A stretch of DNA of 64,000 nucleotides from positions 1-64,000 of the forward strand of contig CAVSFZ010000025.1 of the NCBI GenBank assembly GCA_963727235.1, given 5' to 3'. This document shows, in pieces, positions 39,780-48,616 of the stretch. The position numbers and the translations under genes are program-made. Source of the DNA: CAVPTL01 sp963727235. Lineage in GTDB: Bacteria; Actinomycetota; Thermoleophilia; Gaiellales; JAICJC01. Numbering within the stretch: the stretch's first letter is position 1; each line of letters opens with the position of its first letter. The notes under the pieces were generated by a model, which saw only the letters and a program-made list of their open reading frames with translations, searched no databases and was not told the DNA's origin.

Positions 39780-41180
39780 CTATGACCGTGCGGACGAGTT
39801 CACCAGAAAGCGGTAGCTGGCGGTCTTGGGATCGCGATTGCCGCCCGAATCCACCGCGTACACCGAGACGGTGTGGTACCGGCCCTTGGCGAGGTTGTAG
39901 AAGACCACGGCGTTCGCCACCGCCCACTTCCATTTGCCCCCGTCGATGCGGTACCGGAACTTGAGCGCCCCGGCGTGATCGAGGTCGGCGTCGGTGGCCG
40001 CGAACCCGAAGCTGACGGTCGCCCACGCGCTGCGGCTCGGCGGCTTGGTGGTGAAGCGCGTCTTGACCGGCGCGATCCGGTTCATCGACCACCACAGCGA
40101 TCGTGCCAGCAGGGAGCCACCCGGGCTTTCGGCGGGATTGAAACCGCCACCCGGAAGGGCGGACGACCACGGCCGGTAGCCGAGGTCGACCAGCCGGGAC
40201 GCGTTCACCTGGCGGACGGTCAGGAACGCCTGGGGATACATGTTGAAGAGGCCGGTCGCGGTTTTGGGGAAGTAGGCCAGGATGTTGCTGCTGAGCCCAT
40301 AGTGCGGTGCGACCTCTCCCGAGCTGGGACCGATCACCTTGAAGCTCGTCAGTCCTGCGGTGACGAAGTGCTTCTGGATCGTCCCGTTTGCGATGCTGCC
40401 GCCGCGGATGCGGTCGGGCGTGATCAGGTTGTCGTTCCCGTACACGTCCCACTTGGTGTCCCAGGCGGTGCCCTGCCCGACGGCCGAGTTGTACAGCCAG
40501 TCTGAGGTCCTGATCCAATGGGTCTGGCCGGCGGTCACGACTCCGTGGCCCTTCGAAGCAAACCACGCCAGCGCGGCACCCAGGGCTCCAGGGAAGGTGA
40601 AATCGGCATCGCCGCCCACCACCAGCGCCGCCTGCCGCCCGTTCAGGGCTGTCTCGATCTGCTTCGCGTTCAGCTTGGTGGTCGCACTGGATGCATCGAT
40701 AACGCGCCCTGCGGTCGGCGGCGCGAACAGGTTGGCGCCGTCGATGCGCTGCAGCATGTCGTGCACCGCCGCCGGGTCGGGGATTGCCAGGATGTACTCG
40801 ACTGAAAGCTTCGGATGCGCCGGAGGAGCCATCGTCTTCCAGGTCGTGGTGATCTGCTGACCGCCGGTGCCGTCGTCGATGGTTGCCACCACCTTGTAGG
40901 TGGCCGCGGAGCCCAGCGTGGCGTTGAGCGTTACCGATGTGGTGCTCCCGCTGACGGCGGGGGCGAACGTCGGCACGTTTGCGCCCGAACTCACCCGCGT
41001 CACCTGGAAGGACGGGGTGCCGGCAACGGCTGTCGGGCAGTTGTATGTGATCACCGGCTGATACCGCAGCTTGCTCATCGCCGCGTGGGCGCAGTCAGAT
41101 GCCGCCAGCGCCGGCTGGGCCGCTCCGCCCGCCAAGCAGGCGAGCAGGCACAGCGCAGGGGCGATCCGGGAGAACTTCAC
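39780..41180 (-). CDS. secreted protein with Ig-like ends and a GATase1-like central domain
   Basis: 466 residues, signal peptide (ALCLLACLAGGAAQPALA). A beta-rich N-terminal domain (to about 125), then an alpha/beta domain (IDGANLFAPP, QAALVVGGDADFTFPGAL, WFASKGHGVVTAGQTHW) whose layout recalls ThuA/GATase1-like folds, and a C-terminal fibronectin/Ig-like domain (FAATDADLDHAGALKFRYRI). No catalytic Cys at the expected place, so binding or unknown. It lies 33 bases upstream of the sedolisin gene on the same strand. GTG 41180 is buried in a hairpin. Confidence 0.6.
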   Translation of the reverse strand: MKFSRIAPALCLLACLAGGAAQPALAASDCAHAAMSKLRYQPVITYNCPTAVAGTPSFQVTRVSSGANVPTFAPAVSGSTTSVTLNATLGSAATYKVVATIDDGTGGQQITTTWKTMAPPAHPKLSVEYILAIPDPAAVHDMLQRIDGANLFAPPTAGRVIDASSATTKLNAKQIETALNGRQAALVVGGDADFTFPGALGAALAWFASKGHGVVTAGQTHWIRTSDWLYNSAVGQGTAWDTKWDVYGNDNLITPDRIRGGSIANGTIQKHFVTAGLTSFKVIGPSSGEVAPHYGLSSNILAYFPKTATGLFNMYPQAFLTVRQVNASRLVDLGYRPWSSALPGGGFNPAESPGGSLLARSLWWSMNRIAPVKTRFTTKPPSRSAWATVSFGFAATDADLDHAGALKFRYRIDGGKWKWAVANAVVFYNLAKGRYHTVSVYAVDSGGNRDPKTASYRFLVNSSARS

Positions 41181-41201
41181 AAGTCCTCTATCGGACTTGT
41201 G
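41178..41201 (-). promoter_or_regulatory. hairpin enclosing ribosome site and start codon
   Basis: Perfect 9-bp arms 41178-41186 and 41193-41201 with a 6-base loop. On the mRNA the stem reads CACAAGTCC-GATAGA-GGACTTGTG: the Shine-Dalgarno AGAGGA spans loop and stem, and the final GTG is the start codon of the secreted protein. Folding would close the start; melting, a factor or a ribosome upstream would open it. Confidence 0.65.
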
Positions 41202-41226
41202 ACAATGATCCTTTACTCAGTTCCCA

Positions 41227-42222
41227 CTAGCTGGGTACCGGGTCGGGATGGATCCGACCCTTGGTGTCGGCAAGGCGTCCACCGGAGCGGCCGGCGCGCA
41301 CCGCCAGCACCTCGGCCATGATCGATACCGCGGTTTCGGCCGGTGTCATCGCGCCGATGTCCAGTCCCAGCGGGCCCGAGATGCGGTCGATCTCGGCCTG
41401 GGTGTAGCCGGCGTTCAGCAGTCGCCGCTGTCGCGTCTCCTGGGCTCGCCTGCTGCCGAGGGCGCCGATGTACGGAGCCGGCGATCGCAGTGCGGGCCCC
41501 AGCGCCGGCTCGTCGAAGCGAGCGTCGTGGGTGAGCGTGACCACATAGGTGGCCTCGTCTGCCGGATAGCGCTCGTAGGCCTGTGCCGGCCAGCCGACGA
41601 CCACGTCATCGGCGTCGGGAAGGCGTTCCCGGGTTGCAAACTTCCCCCTGGCGTCCGACACCACGGTTCGGAATCCCACCTGCTTGGCGATCCGCGACAG
41701 GTGCTGGGCGGTGTCGACCGCGCCGAAGATCAGCAGCACCGGCGCCGGCGCGTAGTTCTCCAGGAAGGTGTCCTCGCTCTCGCGCGCGGCGCTGGAGTGA
41801 GCCTCCCCGCCGGCGTACGTCTTGTGTCCGGCCGCATCGCCGGTGAGCACGGTTGTGACCATCAATCGATCACCGGCGGCGTCGGCAGCTGCGACCCGGT
41901 CGATCTCCTCCGGATCGGCCTCGGCGATGAACACCTCGATCTCACCGCCGCACGGCAATCCCACATCGAATGCGTCGTCGTCGCTGATGCCGTAGGTGAC
42001 CAGCATCGGGGGCGCTCCGGCGAGCACCTCGGCGGCCCGCATGGCGACGTCGGATTCGACGCAGCCGCCGCTGACCGAACCCGCCATGGCGCCGGATTCC
42101 GACACTGCCAGGCGCGACCCCAGCGGGCGTGGTGCGGAGCGCTTGGTGGATACCACCGTTGCCACCGCCACGCGTTCGCCGGCTGCTTGCATCGATCGAA
42201 GATCGTCGAGTACTTCGCGCAT
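41227..42222 (-). CDS. XdhC family protein (xanthine dehydrogenase/molybdenum-cofactor maturation)
   Basis: 331 residues. XdhC proteins bind molybdenum cofactor and help sulfurate and insert it into molybdo-hydroxylases. The N-terminal part has APRPLGSRLAVSESGAMAGSVSGGCVE and the C-terminal Rossmann-like part (LLIFGAVDTAQHLSRIA, YIGALGSRRAQETR, LGLDIGA). ATG 42222 is supported by TACCTT 7 bases upstream. No molybdo-enzyme gene is nearby, so the target is elsewhere. Confidence 0.92.
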   Translation of the reverse strand: MREVLDDLRSMQAAGERVAVATVVSTKRSAPRPLGSRLAVSESGAMAGSVSGGCVESDVAMRAAEVLAGAPPMLVTYGISDDDAFDVGLPCGGEIEVFIAEADPEEIDRVAAADAAGDRLMVTTVLTGDAAGHKTYAGGEAHSSAARESEDTFLENYAPAPVLLIFGAVDTAQHLSRIAKQVGFRTVVSDARGKFATRERLPDADDVVVGWPAQAYERYPADEATYVVTLTHDARFDEPALGPALRSPAPYIGALGSRRAQETRQRRLLNAGYTQAEIDRISGPLGLDIGAMTPAETAVSIMAEVLAVRAGRSGGRLADTKGRIHPDPVPS

Positions 42223-42229
42223 CAAGCAA

Positions 42230-42281
42230 AAGGTAGCATCCCGGCGTCGGTGCGGCGGTTGCGGGTGTGGGCTGATACCAT
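42230..42281. promoter_or_regulatory. divergent promoters of XdhC gene and rplM operon
   Basis: Minus strand TACCTT (42235-42230) is 7 bases before the XdhC ATG. Plus strand TACCAT (42276-42281) is a candidate -10 for rplM, giving a leader of about 65 bases with GAGGAAGA before the TTG start. Weak -35 boxes. Confidence 0.45.
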
Positions 42282-42353
42282 TCGCGCCTGCTCGCCTCGG
42301 CGGTGCGCGTGCGCATGCCGGGTGAGCGATCACCGTCCTACCTGCGAGGAAGA

Positions 42354-42788
42354 TTGAAGACCTATTCCGCCAAGCCGCACGAGGTTGTCCGGCACTGGTA
42401 TCTGATCGATGCGGAGGCCAAGACGCTCGGACGTCTGGCGACCCAGATCGCCGATCTGCTGCGCGGCAAGGGCAAGCCTCAATACACCGCGCACATCGAC
42501 ACGGGCGACTTCGTTGTGGTCGTCAATGCCGAGAAGGTGCACGTCACCGGCAACAAGCTCGAGCAGAAGATCTACTACCGGCACTCCGGGTATCCCGGTG
42601 GCCTGCGGCAGCGCACGCTCGCCGAGCAGCTCGAGCGACGTCCCGAAGAGGTTCTCCGCAAGGCCGTCAAGGGCATGCTTCCCAAGAACCGGCTGGCGGC
42701 GGCGCAGCTGACCAAGCTCAAGATCTACGCCGGACCGGAGCACCCGCACGCGGCTCAGAACCCCGAGACGATCGAGGAGCGCAGCTAG
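42354..42788 (+). CDS. rplM: 50S ribosomal protein L13
   Basis: 144 residues. KTYSAKPHEVVRHWYLIDAE is the usual N-terminus, so TTG 42354, with GAGGAAGA just before it, is the start; longer readings to 42303 are rejected. Later signatures: TLGRLATQIADLLRGK, GDFVVVVNAEKVHVTG, AVKGMLPKN. rpsI begins at the last base of the stop codon. Confidence 0.97.
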   Translation: MKTYSAKPHEVVRHWYLIDAEAKTLGRLATQIADLLRGKGKPQYTAHIDTGDFVVVVNAEKVHVTGNKLEQKIYYRHSGYPGGLRQRTLAEQLERRPEEVLRKAVKGMLPKNRLAAAQLTKLKIYAGPEHPHAAQNPETIEERS

Positions 42789-43195
42789 TGGCAGACAAGA
42801 CCGACACGGCGGTCGCGTATCGCGGCACGGGCAAGCGCAAGAACTCAGTGGCCCGCGTGATCCTGGTTCCCGGTGAGGGACAGGTGACGATCAACGGACG
42901 TTCGCTGGACGAGTATTTCCCGCGCAAGACATTGCAGGCCATCGCCACCGCCCCACTGGTCGTGACCGGCACGCAGGCGAGCTTCGATGTGCGCGCACGG
43001 ATTGCCGGCGGGGGCGTGTCCGGCCAGGCCGGAGCGCTTCGGCACGGCATCTCGCGGGCGCTGCTCGAGGCCGACTCGGAGCTGCGGGTCGATCTCAAGA
43101 AGCTGGGCTTCCTGACGCGCGACGACCGTGAGGTCGAGCGCAAGAAGGCCGGCCTCAAGAAGGCCCGTAAGCGGCCCCAGTTCTCCAAGCGGTAA
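42788..43195 (+). CDS. rpsI: 30S ribosomal protein S9
   Basis: 135 residues. GTGKRKNSVARVILVPGEG, the ARIAGGGVSGQAGALRHGIS block and the conserved basic tail KKARKRPQFSKR that reaches the P-site tRNA are all intact. GTG 42788 shares one base with the rplM stop, and glmM starts on the last base of its own stop. Confidence 0.98.
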   Translation: MADKTDTAVAYRGTGKRKNSVARVILVPGEGQVTINGRSLDEYFPRKTLQAIATAPLVVTGTQASFDVRARIAGGGVSGQAGALRHGISRALLEADSELRVDLKKLGFLTRDDREVERKKAGLKKARKRPQFSKR

Positions 43196-44517
43196 TGCCC
43201 GCTCAGCGCCGGCTGTTCGGCACCGATGGGGTTCGCGGAGTGGCCGGCGTCGATCTGACCACAGGGCTCGCGCGCGAACTCGGTTCGGCGGCTGCCCGGT
43301 TCGCGGGAGTGGGCGAGATGATCGTCATCGGGCGCGACACCCGGGAGTCTGGGCCGGAGCTGGAGAGGGCCGTTGTCGAGGGTATCGTTGCCGCCGGCGG
43401 TGTGGCGGTGACGGCCGGTATTCTTCCCACGCCGGGAGTGGCGGTGCTCGCCCGCCGGCGGGAAGCCGCGCTGGGTTGTGTGATCTCGGCCTCTCACAAT
43501 CCCTATCGCGACAACGGCATCAAGTTTCTCCGGGGTGACGGCCGCAAGCTCTCAGACGGCGACGAGAGCGCCATCGAAGGACTGATGGATGCGCCCGACC
43601 CGCCGGATGCCGGCACATCGTCGGCGCTGGAAGGCGCTGTGCCTGAGTATGCGTCGTGGTTGGTCGAGAACTTCGGCGACGGTGTCGCCGCGGGGCCCGC
43701 GATCGGAGTCGACTGTGCCAACGGCGCGGCGTTTGAGGTCGCTCCGGCGGTGTTCGACGCCTTGGGGGAGCCGGTTGCGGTGATCGGAGACGCTCCCGAC
43801 GGTCGCAACATCAACAGCGGCGTCGGATCCACGCATCTGGAGGCCGTGTCGCGGCTTGTGGTCGATCGCGGATTGGCGGCGGGTATCGCATTCGACGGGG
43901 ACGCCGACCGGTGCCTGGCGGTCGACTCGACCGGTGGCAAGGTCGACGGTGATGCGATCATCGCGGTGCTCGCCATCGACCGTCGCAGGCGCCGGCTGCA
44001 GCACTCCGAGAACGTGGTGGTCACGTCCATGACCAATCTGGGGTTCCACCGGCTGATGCGCGAGCACGACATCGGCGTGACGGTCACCGATGTCGGCGAC
44101 CGATACGTCCTGGCCGGGATGTTGGAGACCGGTGCCACCTTGGGCGGGGAGCAGTCGGGGCACGTGGTCGATCTCAGCCGGCACACCACCGGCGACGGAT
44201 TGGCCACGGCGTTGTCGCTGATGGCGGCGTTGGGGCGCCTTGGGATGAGCATGGACGAGGCCGGCCGGCTGATCACTCCCTACCCCCAGAGGCTGGTTGC
44301 CGTGGCTGCCGACCGAGGCGCCTTGGCCGGCGCCGATGCCGTCTGGGCGGCGGTCGACGACGAGACGCGTAAGCTTGGGGAGGATGGGCGCATTGTGGTG
44401 CGCGCGTCCGGTACCGAGGCGGTCGTGCGGGTGATGGTGGAGGCAGCCGACGCGGCCACGTGTGACGCGGTCTGTTCGCACCTGGCTGGTGTCGTGTCGC
44501 AAGAGATCGGGGTATAA
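43195..44517 (+). CDS. glmM: phosphoglucosamine mutase
   Basis: 440 residues. Interconverts glucosamine-6-P and glucosamine-1-P for UDP-GlcNAc. RLFGTDGVRGVAG opens the protein; the phospho-Ser is in SASHNPYRDNGIKF (about 100), metal loop FDGDADRCL, sugar loop GEQSGHVV, phosphate loop RASGTEAVVRV. The rplM-rpsI-glmM order is the actinobacterial norm. Confidence 0.97.
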   Translation: MPAQRRLFGTDGVRGVAGVDLTTGLARELGSAAARFAGVGEMIVIGRDTRESGPELERAVVEGIVAAGGVAVTAGILPTPGVAVLARRREAALGCVISASHNPYRDNGIKFLRGDGRKLSDGDESAIEGLMDAPDPPDAGTSSALEGAVPEYASWLVENFGDGVAAGPAIGVDCANGAAFEVAPAVFDALGEPVAVIGDAPDGRNINSGVGSTHLEAVSRLVVDRGLAAGIAFDGDADRCLAVDSTGGKVDGDAIIAVLAIDRRRRRLQHSENVVVTSMTNLGFHRLMREHDIGVTVTDVGDRYVLAGMLETGATLGGEQSGHVVDLSRHTTGDGLATALSLMAALGRLGMSMDEAGRLITPYPQRLVAVAADRGALAGADAVWAAVDDETRKLGEDGRIVVRASGTEAVVRVMVEAADAATCDAVCSHLAGVVSQEIGV

Positions 44518-44524
44518 CCAACGC

Positions 44525-46348
44525 ATGTGTGGAATCGTCGGATACGTCGGCGACCGGGAGTGCAAGGAGCTCCTGCTGACCGGCCTCGAGCGGCTCGAAT
44601 ACCGGGGATATGACTCTGCCGGCATCTGCCTGATCAACGGTGAGGTGGATATCACCCGTCGGGTCGGCAAGGTGCAGGTGCTGCGCGATGCCGTGGGCGC
44701 CGAGCCGCACGCCGCCACCACCGGCCTGGCGCATACCCGCTGGGCGACGCACGGCGGGGTTACGGAGCAGAACGCCCATCCCATCGAGGCCTGTGAGGGC
44801 TCCGGCGTGACCGTGGTGCACAACGGCATCATCGAGAACTATCAGGAGCTGCGTCGCGAACTTGCCGAGGCCGGGCACGTGTTTCATTCCGACACCGACA
44901 CCGAGGTGATCGCACATCTGGTCGAGGAGATGTACGAGGGCGATCTGGTGGAGGCCGCCCAGCGGGCGTATGCGCGGCTGCGCGGCCACTTTGCGATCGC
45001 CGTTGCCCACCGAGACCATCCACACGTGCTGGTGGGGGCACGCCGGCAGTGCCCACTGGTGGTCGGTGTCGGCGACAACGAGATGTTCATGGCATCGGCG
45101 ATCCCGGCGTTTCTGTCGGAGACGCGCCGGGTGCAGTACGTCGAGGACGACGAGATCGTGATCGCCCGACCGGGTGGCGCGGTGTTCCTGGACGGGGCCG
45201 GCTCTGAGGTCGAGCGCCAGGTCGAGCAGGTCGACTGGGACGAGGACGCTGCCGAGAAGCAGGGCTACGAGACGTTCATGCTCAAGGAGATCGAGGAGCA
45301 GCCCGACGCCATCGCCGAGACGATCGGCGAGCGGCTGTATCACGGCGAGCTCCATCTGGACGGGCTCGAGCTTTCCGAGGAGCGGATCCGCAACCTCAAT
45401 CGGATCGTGATCCTGGCGTGCGGCACCAGCTACCACGCCGGCCTGATCGGCCGGTACCTGCTCGAGGAGTGGGCGCGGGTGCCGTCCGAATCCGACATCG
45501 CCAGCGAATGGCGCTACCGGCATGCCGTGATCGACGAGCACACGCTGGTGATTGCGGTCGCCCAGTCGGGCGAGACGATCGACACCCTCGCGGCCATGAA
45601 GGAAGCCCGCAGCCGTGGCGCGCACGTGCTTGCAATCACCAATGTGATGGGCAGTCAGATGACCCGCCAGTGTGACTCGGTGCTGTACACCCGCGCCGGC
45701 CTCGAGATCGGGGTGGCCGCCACCAAGACCTTCACCGCGCAGGTCACGCTGATGTATCTGCTGGCGCTGAAGCTGGGGCTGATCCGCGGCACGATCGACC
45801 CCGATAGGGCCCAGGTGCTGCTGGACGAGGTGCGGTCGCTGCCCGACCTGGCCCAGGCGACGATCGACCGCGAGCCCGATCTGCTCCCGGTTGTCGAGCG
45901 GTTTTGGGAGAACGAGTTCTTTCTCTACCTGGGCCGCAACATCGGGCTCCCGATCGCTCTGGAGGGCGCGCTCAAGCTGAAGGAGATCTCCTACATCGCC
46001 ACCGACGCCTACGCGGCGGGGGAGATGAAACACGGCCCGATCGCGCTGCTTGACGATCGCACCCCGGTGGTGGTGATCGCCACCGACAACCACGTGTTCG
46101 AGAAGGTCGTGTCCAACATCGAGGAGGTTCGGGCCCGCGGCGCGCATGTGATCGCGGTGGCGACCGACGGCAATACCCGGATCGAGTCGGTGGCCGAGCA
46201 CGTCATCTGGCTGCCGCGTACCGAGCCCGAACTCCAGGCGGCACTCGCGATCATTCCGTTGCAGCAGTTTGCCTATCGCGTCGCCCGCCGGCGGGGTCTC
46301 GATCCGGACAAGCCACGCAACCTGGCAAAAACTGTCACGGTTGAGTAA
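44525..46348 (+). CDS. glmS: glucosamine-fructose-6-phosphate aminotransferase (isomerising)
   Basis: 607 residues. Makes glucosamine-6-P from fructose-6-P and glutamine. Nucleophile Cys follows Met1 (MCGIVGYVGD); the glutaminase part (LEYRGYDSAG, HTRWATHGG) is followed by two SIS domains (ACGTSYHAG, AVAQSGETIDT, LGRNIGLPIALEGALKLKE) and the C-tail KPRNLAKTVTVE. It lies 7 bases after glmM. Unlike some Gram-positives, no glmS ribozyme could fit in that gap. A TATAAC lies 6 bases before the ATG. Confidence 0.98.
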   Translation: MCGIVGYVGDRECKELLLTGLERLEYRGYDSAGICLINGEVDITRRVGKVQVLRDAVGAEPHAATTGLAHTRWATHGGVTEQNAHPIEACEGSGVTVVHNGIIENYQELRRELAEAGHVFHSDTDTEVIAHLVEEMYEGDLVEAAQRAYARLRGHFAIAVAHRDHPHVLVGARRQCPLVVGVGDNEMFMASAIPAFLSETRRVQYVEDDEIVIARPGGAVFLDGAGSEVERQVEQVDWDEDAAEKQGYETFMLKEIEEQPDAIAETIGERLYHGELHLDGLELSEERIRNLNRIVILACGTSYHAGLIGRYLLEEWARVPSESDIASEWRYRHAVIDEHTLVIAVAQSGETIDTLAAMKEARSRGAHVLAITNVMGSQMTRQCDSVLYTRAGLEIGVAATKTFTAQVTLMYLLALKLGLIRGTIDPDRAQVLLDEVRSLPDLAQATIDREPDLLPVVERFWENEFFLYLGRNIGLPIALEGALKLKEISYIATDAYAAGEMKHGPIALLDDRTPVVVIATDNHVFEKVVSNIEEVRARGAHVIAVATDGNTRIESVAEHVIWLPRTEPELQAALAIIPLQQFAYRVARRRGLDPDKPRNLAKTVTVE

Positions 46349-46363
46349 CAAAACACTCCGTTC

Positions 46364-46394
46364 TGCGGGAAAAACCCCCGCAATCGAGTACGAT
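46364..46394 (+). promoter_or_regulatory. short hairpin after glmS and -10 of the next gene
   Basis: TGCGGG (46364-46369) and CCCGCA (46377-46382) form a 6-bp hairpin, a weak terminator for glmS. TACGAT (46389-46394) lies 7 bases before GTG 46402, a leaderless-type promoter for the SGNH gene. Confidence 0.4.
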
Positions 46395-46401
46395 CGGCGC
46401 C

Positions 46402-47481
46402 GTGGGCAGCACCTTCCCTGACGACCGCCGGGCGGCCGAACGCCGCCGTCGTCGAGCGCGTATCAGGCGCCGGAGAATCGGGCTCGGAGTGGTCGGATTG
46501 GCGGTGCTTGTGGGCGTCGGCGCCTACGTCGTTTCGTCCATCGGTTCGGGCTCGTCGAGCGCCGGCCCGCCGGGTGGTGGGGGAGGGGACGGATCGACAG
46601 CGACCACTCGGCAGACCTGTCGCCCTGTGCACGTGGCCGGAGGCGTGATTGCGATCACCTATCGCGACTCCGCCGACGGGTGCGTGGCGCCGTCACGGTT
46701 GATCCGGTACCAGTGTCCCGTCGGGACGGCTCCGATCATGCGGGTCGGCGGGGCCGGAGGGGCGCGCCGCTACCTGGGTGGCATGTACGCGCTCGCAGCC
46801 AAGCGCCCCGCGAATGCCGAGCTGATCGGTCATGTTCGTCGCTCGGAGGTGTACGAGACTCCGTCGCACACGGTCTACGTCAGCGAGCACGGGCACCTCA
46901 AGCGGTGGCTGACCCTGCCCTCGACGGTTGCCGGCACCGGGAAGCGGGATGCGTTCCTGCTCGGCGACTCGGTCATGCTTGGCGCGAAACCATCGATCAT
47001 CAGCGCGCTCTCCCGGCACTGGTCTCCGCGGATGGATGCCGCGGTCAGCCGCTCGACGCCCGAGGGGCTGGACGTGATCAAGAGCGGCGGGGCGGGCGAC
47101 GCTCCCGCGGTGGTTCTCCAGCTGGGGACCAACGACGGCGGCACACCGTCGCTTTACTCCGAGAACTTGGTCGCGGTCTTTCAGGCGCTGCGCGACGTTC
47201 CCCTGGTCGTGTGGCTGAACATCGGCCACGCTCGCAGCTACTACGCCGAGGACGATCGCATCATCGCCTCAGAAGCCGCCAAGTACCCCAACATGACGGT
47301 GGCCGATTGGGCGTCTGCCGTGCCCAAGGACGGCACCTGGTCGGACGGCCTGCACCTGAAGCCTGCCGGCGCGCGTGCGATGGGGAAGCTGGTGACCGAC
47401 TACCTGGACGGCTGGCGCAGTGCAACCTGGTCGCCGTCTGCAATGAGCTGCTCGGCTGCGGTCGACTCGGCGGTCGCGTGA
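46402..47481 (+). CDS. membrane-anchored SGNH/GDSL-type hydrolase
   Basis: 359 residues. Very basic N-terminus (RRRRARIRRRR), one membrane helix (about 28-47), a Gly/Ser linker, a beta domain, and an SGNH domain from about 190: LLGDSVMLGAKP (Ser), QLGTNDG (Asn), SDGLHLKPAGA (Asp and His). This is like the esterase half of OatA-type peptidoglycan or exopolysaccharide acetyl esterases, without the acyltransferase part. It acts outside the membrane. It lies between glmS and acpS, so a wall-related role is plausible. Its last 82 bases overlap a convergent reading frame. Confidence 0.85.
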   Translation: MGSTFPDDRRAAERRRRRARIRRRRIGLGVVGLAVLVGVGAYVVSSIGSGSSSAGPPGGGGGDGSTATTRQTCRPVHVAGGVIAITYRDSADGCVAPSRLIRYQCPVGTAPIMRVGGAGGARRYLGGMYALAAKRPANAELIGHVRRSEVYETPSHTVYVSEHGHLKRWLTLPSTVAGTGKRDAFLLGDSVMLGAKPSIISALSRHWSPRMDAAVSRSTPEGLDVIKSGGAGDAPAVVLQLGTNDGGTPSLYSENLVAVFQALRDVPLVVWLNIGHARSYYAEDDRIIASEAAKYPNMTVADWASAVPKDGTWSDGLHLKPAGARAMGKLVTDYLDGWRSATWSPSAMSCSAAVDSAVA

Positions 47482-47759
47482 TCCCGGCCGCGGCGGTGCA
47501 CACCCACCCGCCAGGAGTACGTATCGCGGCGTGACGGGAAGAAGTCGGGCCAGTCCTTGATCATCATCCAGGTCGCCACGCCGGCCGCGACTGCCGCCAG
47601 CTTGGGATACGGCAGATGGTCGCTGGCCTGCGCGCTTGAAACCAACGCGATCGTGAACAGCCCTGCCCAGCATTCGTGAACACGCACGCCGCCCACGAAC
47701 ACGCGCGGGCCGAGCTGGTGGTGACGGATATCGATCAGGCGGTGAGGGGGACGCAGCAC
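47400..47759 (-). CDS. small membrane protein, unknown
   Basis: 119 residues. HRLIDIRHHQLGPRVFVGGVRVHE is followed by two hydrophobic stretches (WAGLFTIALVSSAQA; LAAVAAGVATWMMIKDWPDF) and a basic tail. The pattern recalls conserved unknown proteins with an HH and RVHE before two helices. GTG 47759 is a guess; earlier residues look non-coding. The 3' end overlaps the SGNH gene by 82 bases, so one of the two ends may be wrong. Confidence 0.5.
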   Translation of the reverse strand: MLRPPHRLIDIRHHQLGPRVFVGGVRVHECWAGLFTIALVSSAQASDHLPYPKLAAVAAGVATWMMIKDWPDFFPSRRDTYSWRVGVHRRGRDHATAESTAAEQLIADGDQVALRQPSR

Positions 47760-47790
47760 GTCCGCGTTATCGGCAACATTGCGCTTGGGA

Positions 47791-48609
47791 TCAAGCGGGA
47801 ACCGACGCGCGGACCGTCTCGCAGGCCAGCTTGACGTTCGCGGCGTGTGCCTGAGCGCCGTATGTGCCTGCACCTCGCACCGGTGCGGCGATTCGACCGG
47901 CCTGCTCGGGCGGGCAACCGGCCTCGGCGAAGCTCACCAGCGACTCGAGGTAGTCGAGGTCTTCGTCGGCGATGACGAGCGCCTGCTCGGTGGTGTTCGG
48001 CCGGCCGTGCCCACCGACCACGAATCGCGGCCGTTCGCGTTCGATCACGCCGATCAACATGCGTACTGTGTCGCGATAGTCGAGCACCGACGAATATGCC
48101 CAGGGGATCTCGATCGCGGACAGGTAGTCACCGACCACCAGCAGCTCGTCCTCGAGAAACGAGGTGACGATGCCGTCGTCAGTGTGCCCCTTGCCTGGGC
48201 GACACAGCGTGTGCCATGGCCCCATCGAGATCTCGGCCGGTGTATCCACGACCTGGTCGACGCGCAGCCGGTCGAGAGCCGCATACTCGATGTAGAACTC
48301 GGCCGACTCCTTCTCGACCGACGCCTGCGCCTGTCCCGATTCGATCCGGTCGAGGGTGCCCCGGCCGGCGGTTACCCGAGCGTCGGGGAGCACACCCACA
48401 CCCATCACGTGATCCCAGTCGGCGTGTGTCAGCAGCACGTCGGTCACCGGTTCGGGCCGCGCCGCCACGATCTCGTCAATCTCGGCCAGGGAGATACCGG
48501 GATCGACCAGGAGGCGCTGCCCATCTCGGCGGAGTTCGAGCGTGGTTGTCTGGAACAACGTGCTCGGCCACCAAGTGGCGTTCTCGGTCAGCGGTATCGA
48601 CCGGGTCAT
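47791..48609 (-). CDS. metallo-beta-lactamase-fold hydrolase
   Basis: 272 residues. The MBL metal motif is VLLTHADWDHVMG, that is H-x-D-x-D-H with Asp in place of the second His; further ligands are GKGHTDDGIV, VVGDYLS and VVGGHGRP. The fold is complete, so a metal hydrolase with modified metal site 1 is expected. ATG 48609 is chosen because TATGCT lies 7 bases upstream; an in-frame ATG at 48621 would fall on that hexamer. Divergent from acpS. Substrate unknown. Confidence 0.88.
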   Translation of the reverse strand: MTRSIPLTENATWWPSTLFQTTTLELRRDGQRLLVDPGISLAEIDEIVAARPEPVTDVLLTHADWDHVMGVGVLPDARVTAGRGTLDRIESGQAQASVEKESAEFYIEYAALDRLRVDQVVDTPAEISMGPWHTLCRPGKGHTDDGIVTSFLEDELLVVGDYLSAIEIPWAYSSVLDYRDTVRMLIGVIERERPRFVVGGHGRPNTTEQALVIADEDLDYLESLVSFAEAGCPPEQAGRIAAPVRGAGTYGAQAHAANVKLACETVRASVPA

Positions 48610-48616
48610 CGGGCTA

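Noticed and set aside
44518..44524. glmS ribozyme
   Set aside because: Only seven bases separate glmM and glmS, far too short for the ribozyme.
44273..46351. Very long reading frame (692 codons) on the minus strand
   Set aside because: It is the antisense of glmM/glmS, whose motifs are complete; high G+C removes stops from the opposite strand.
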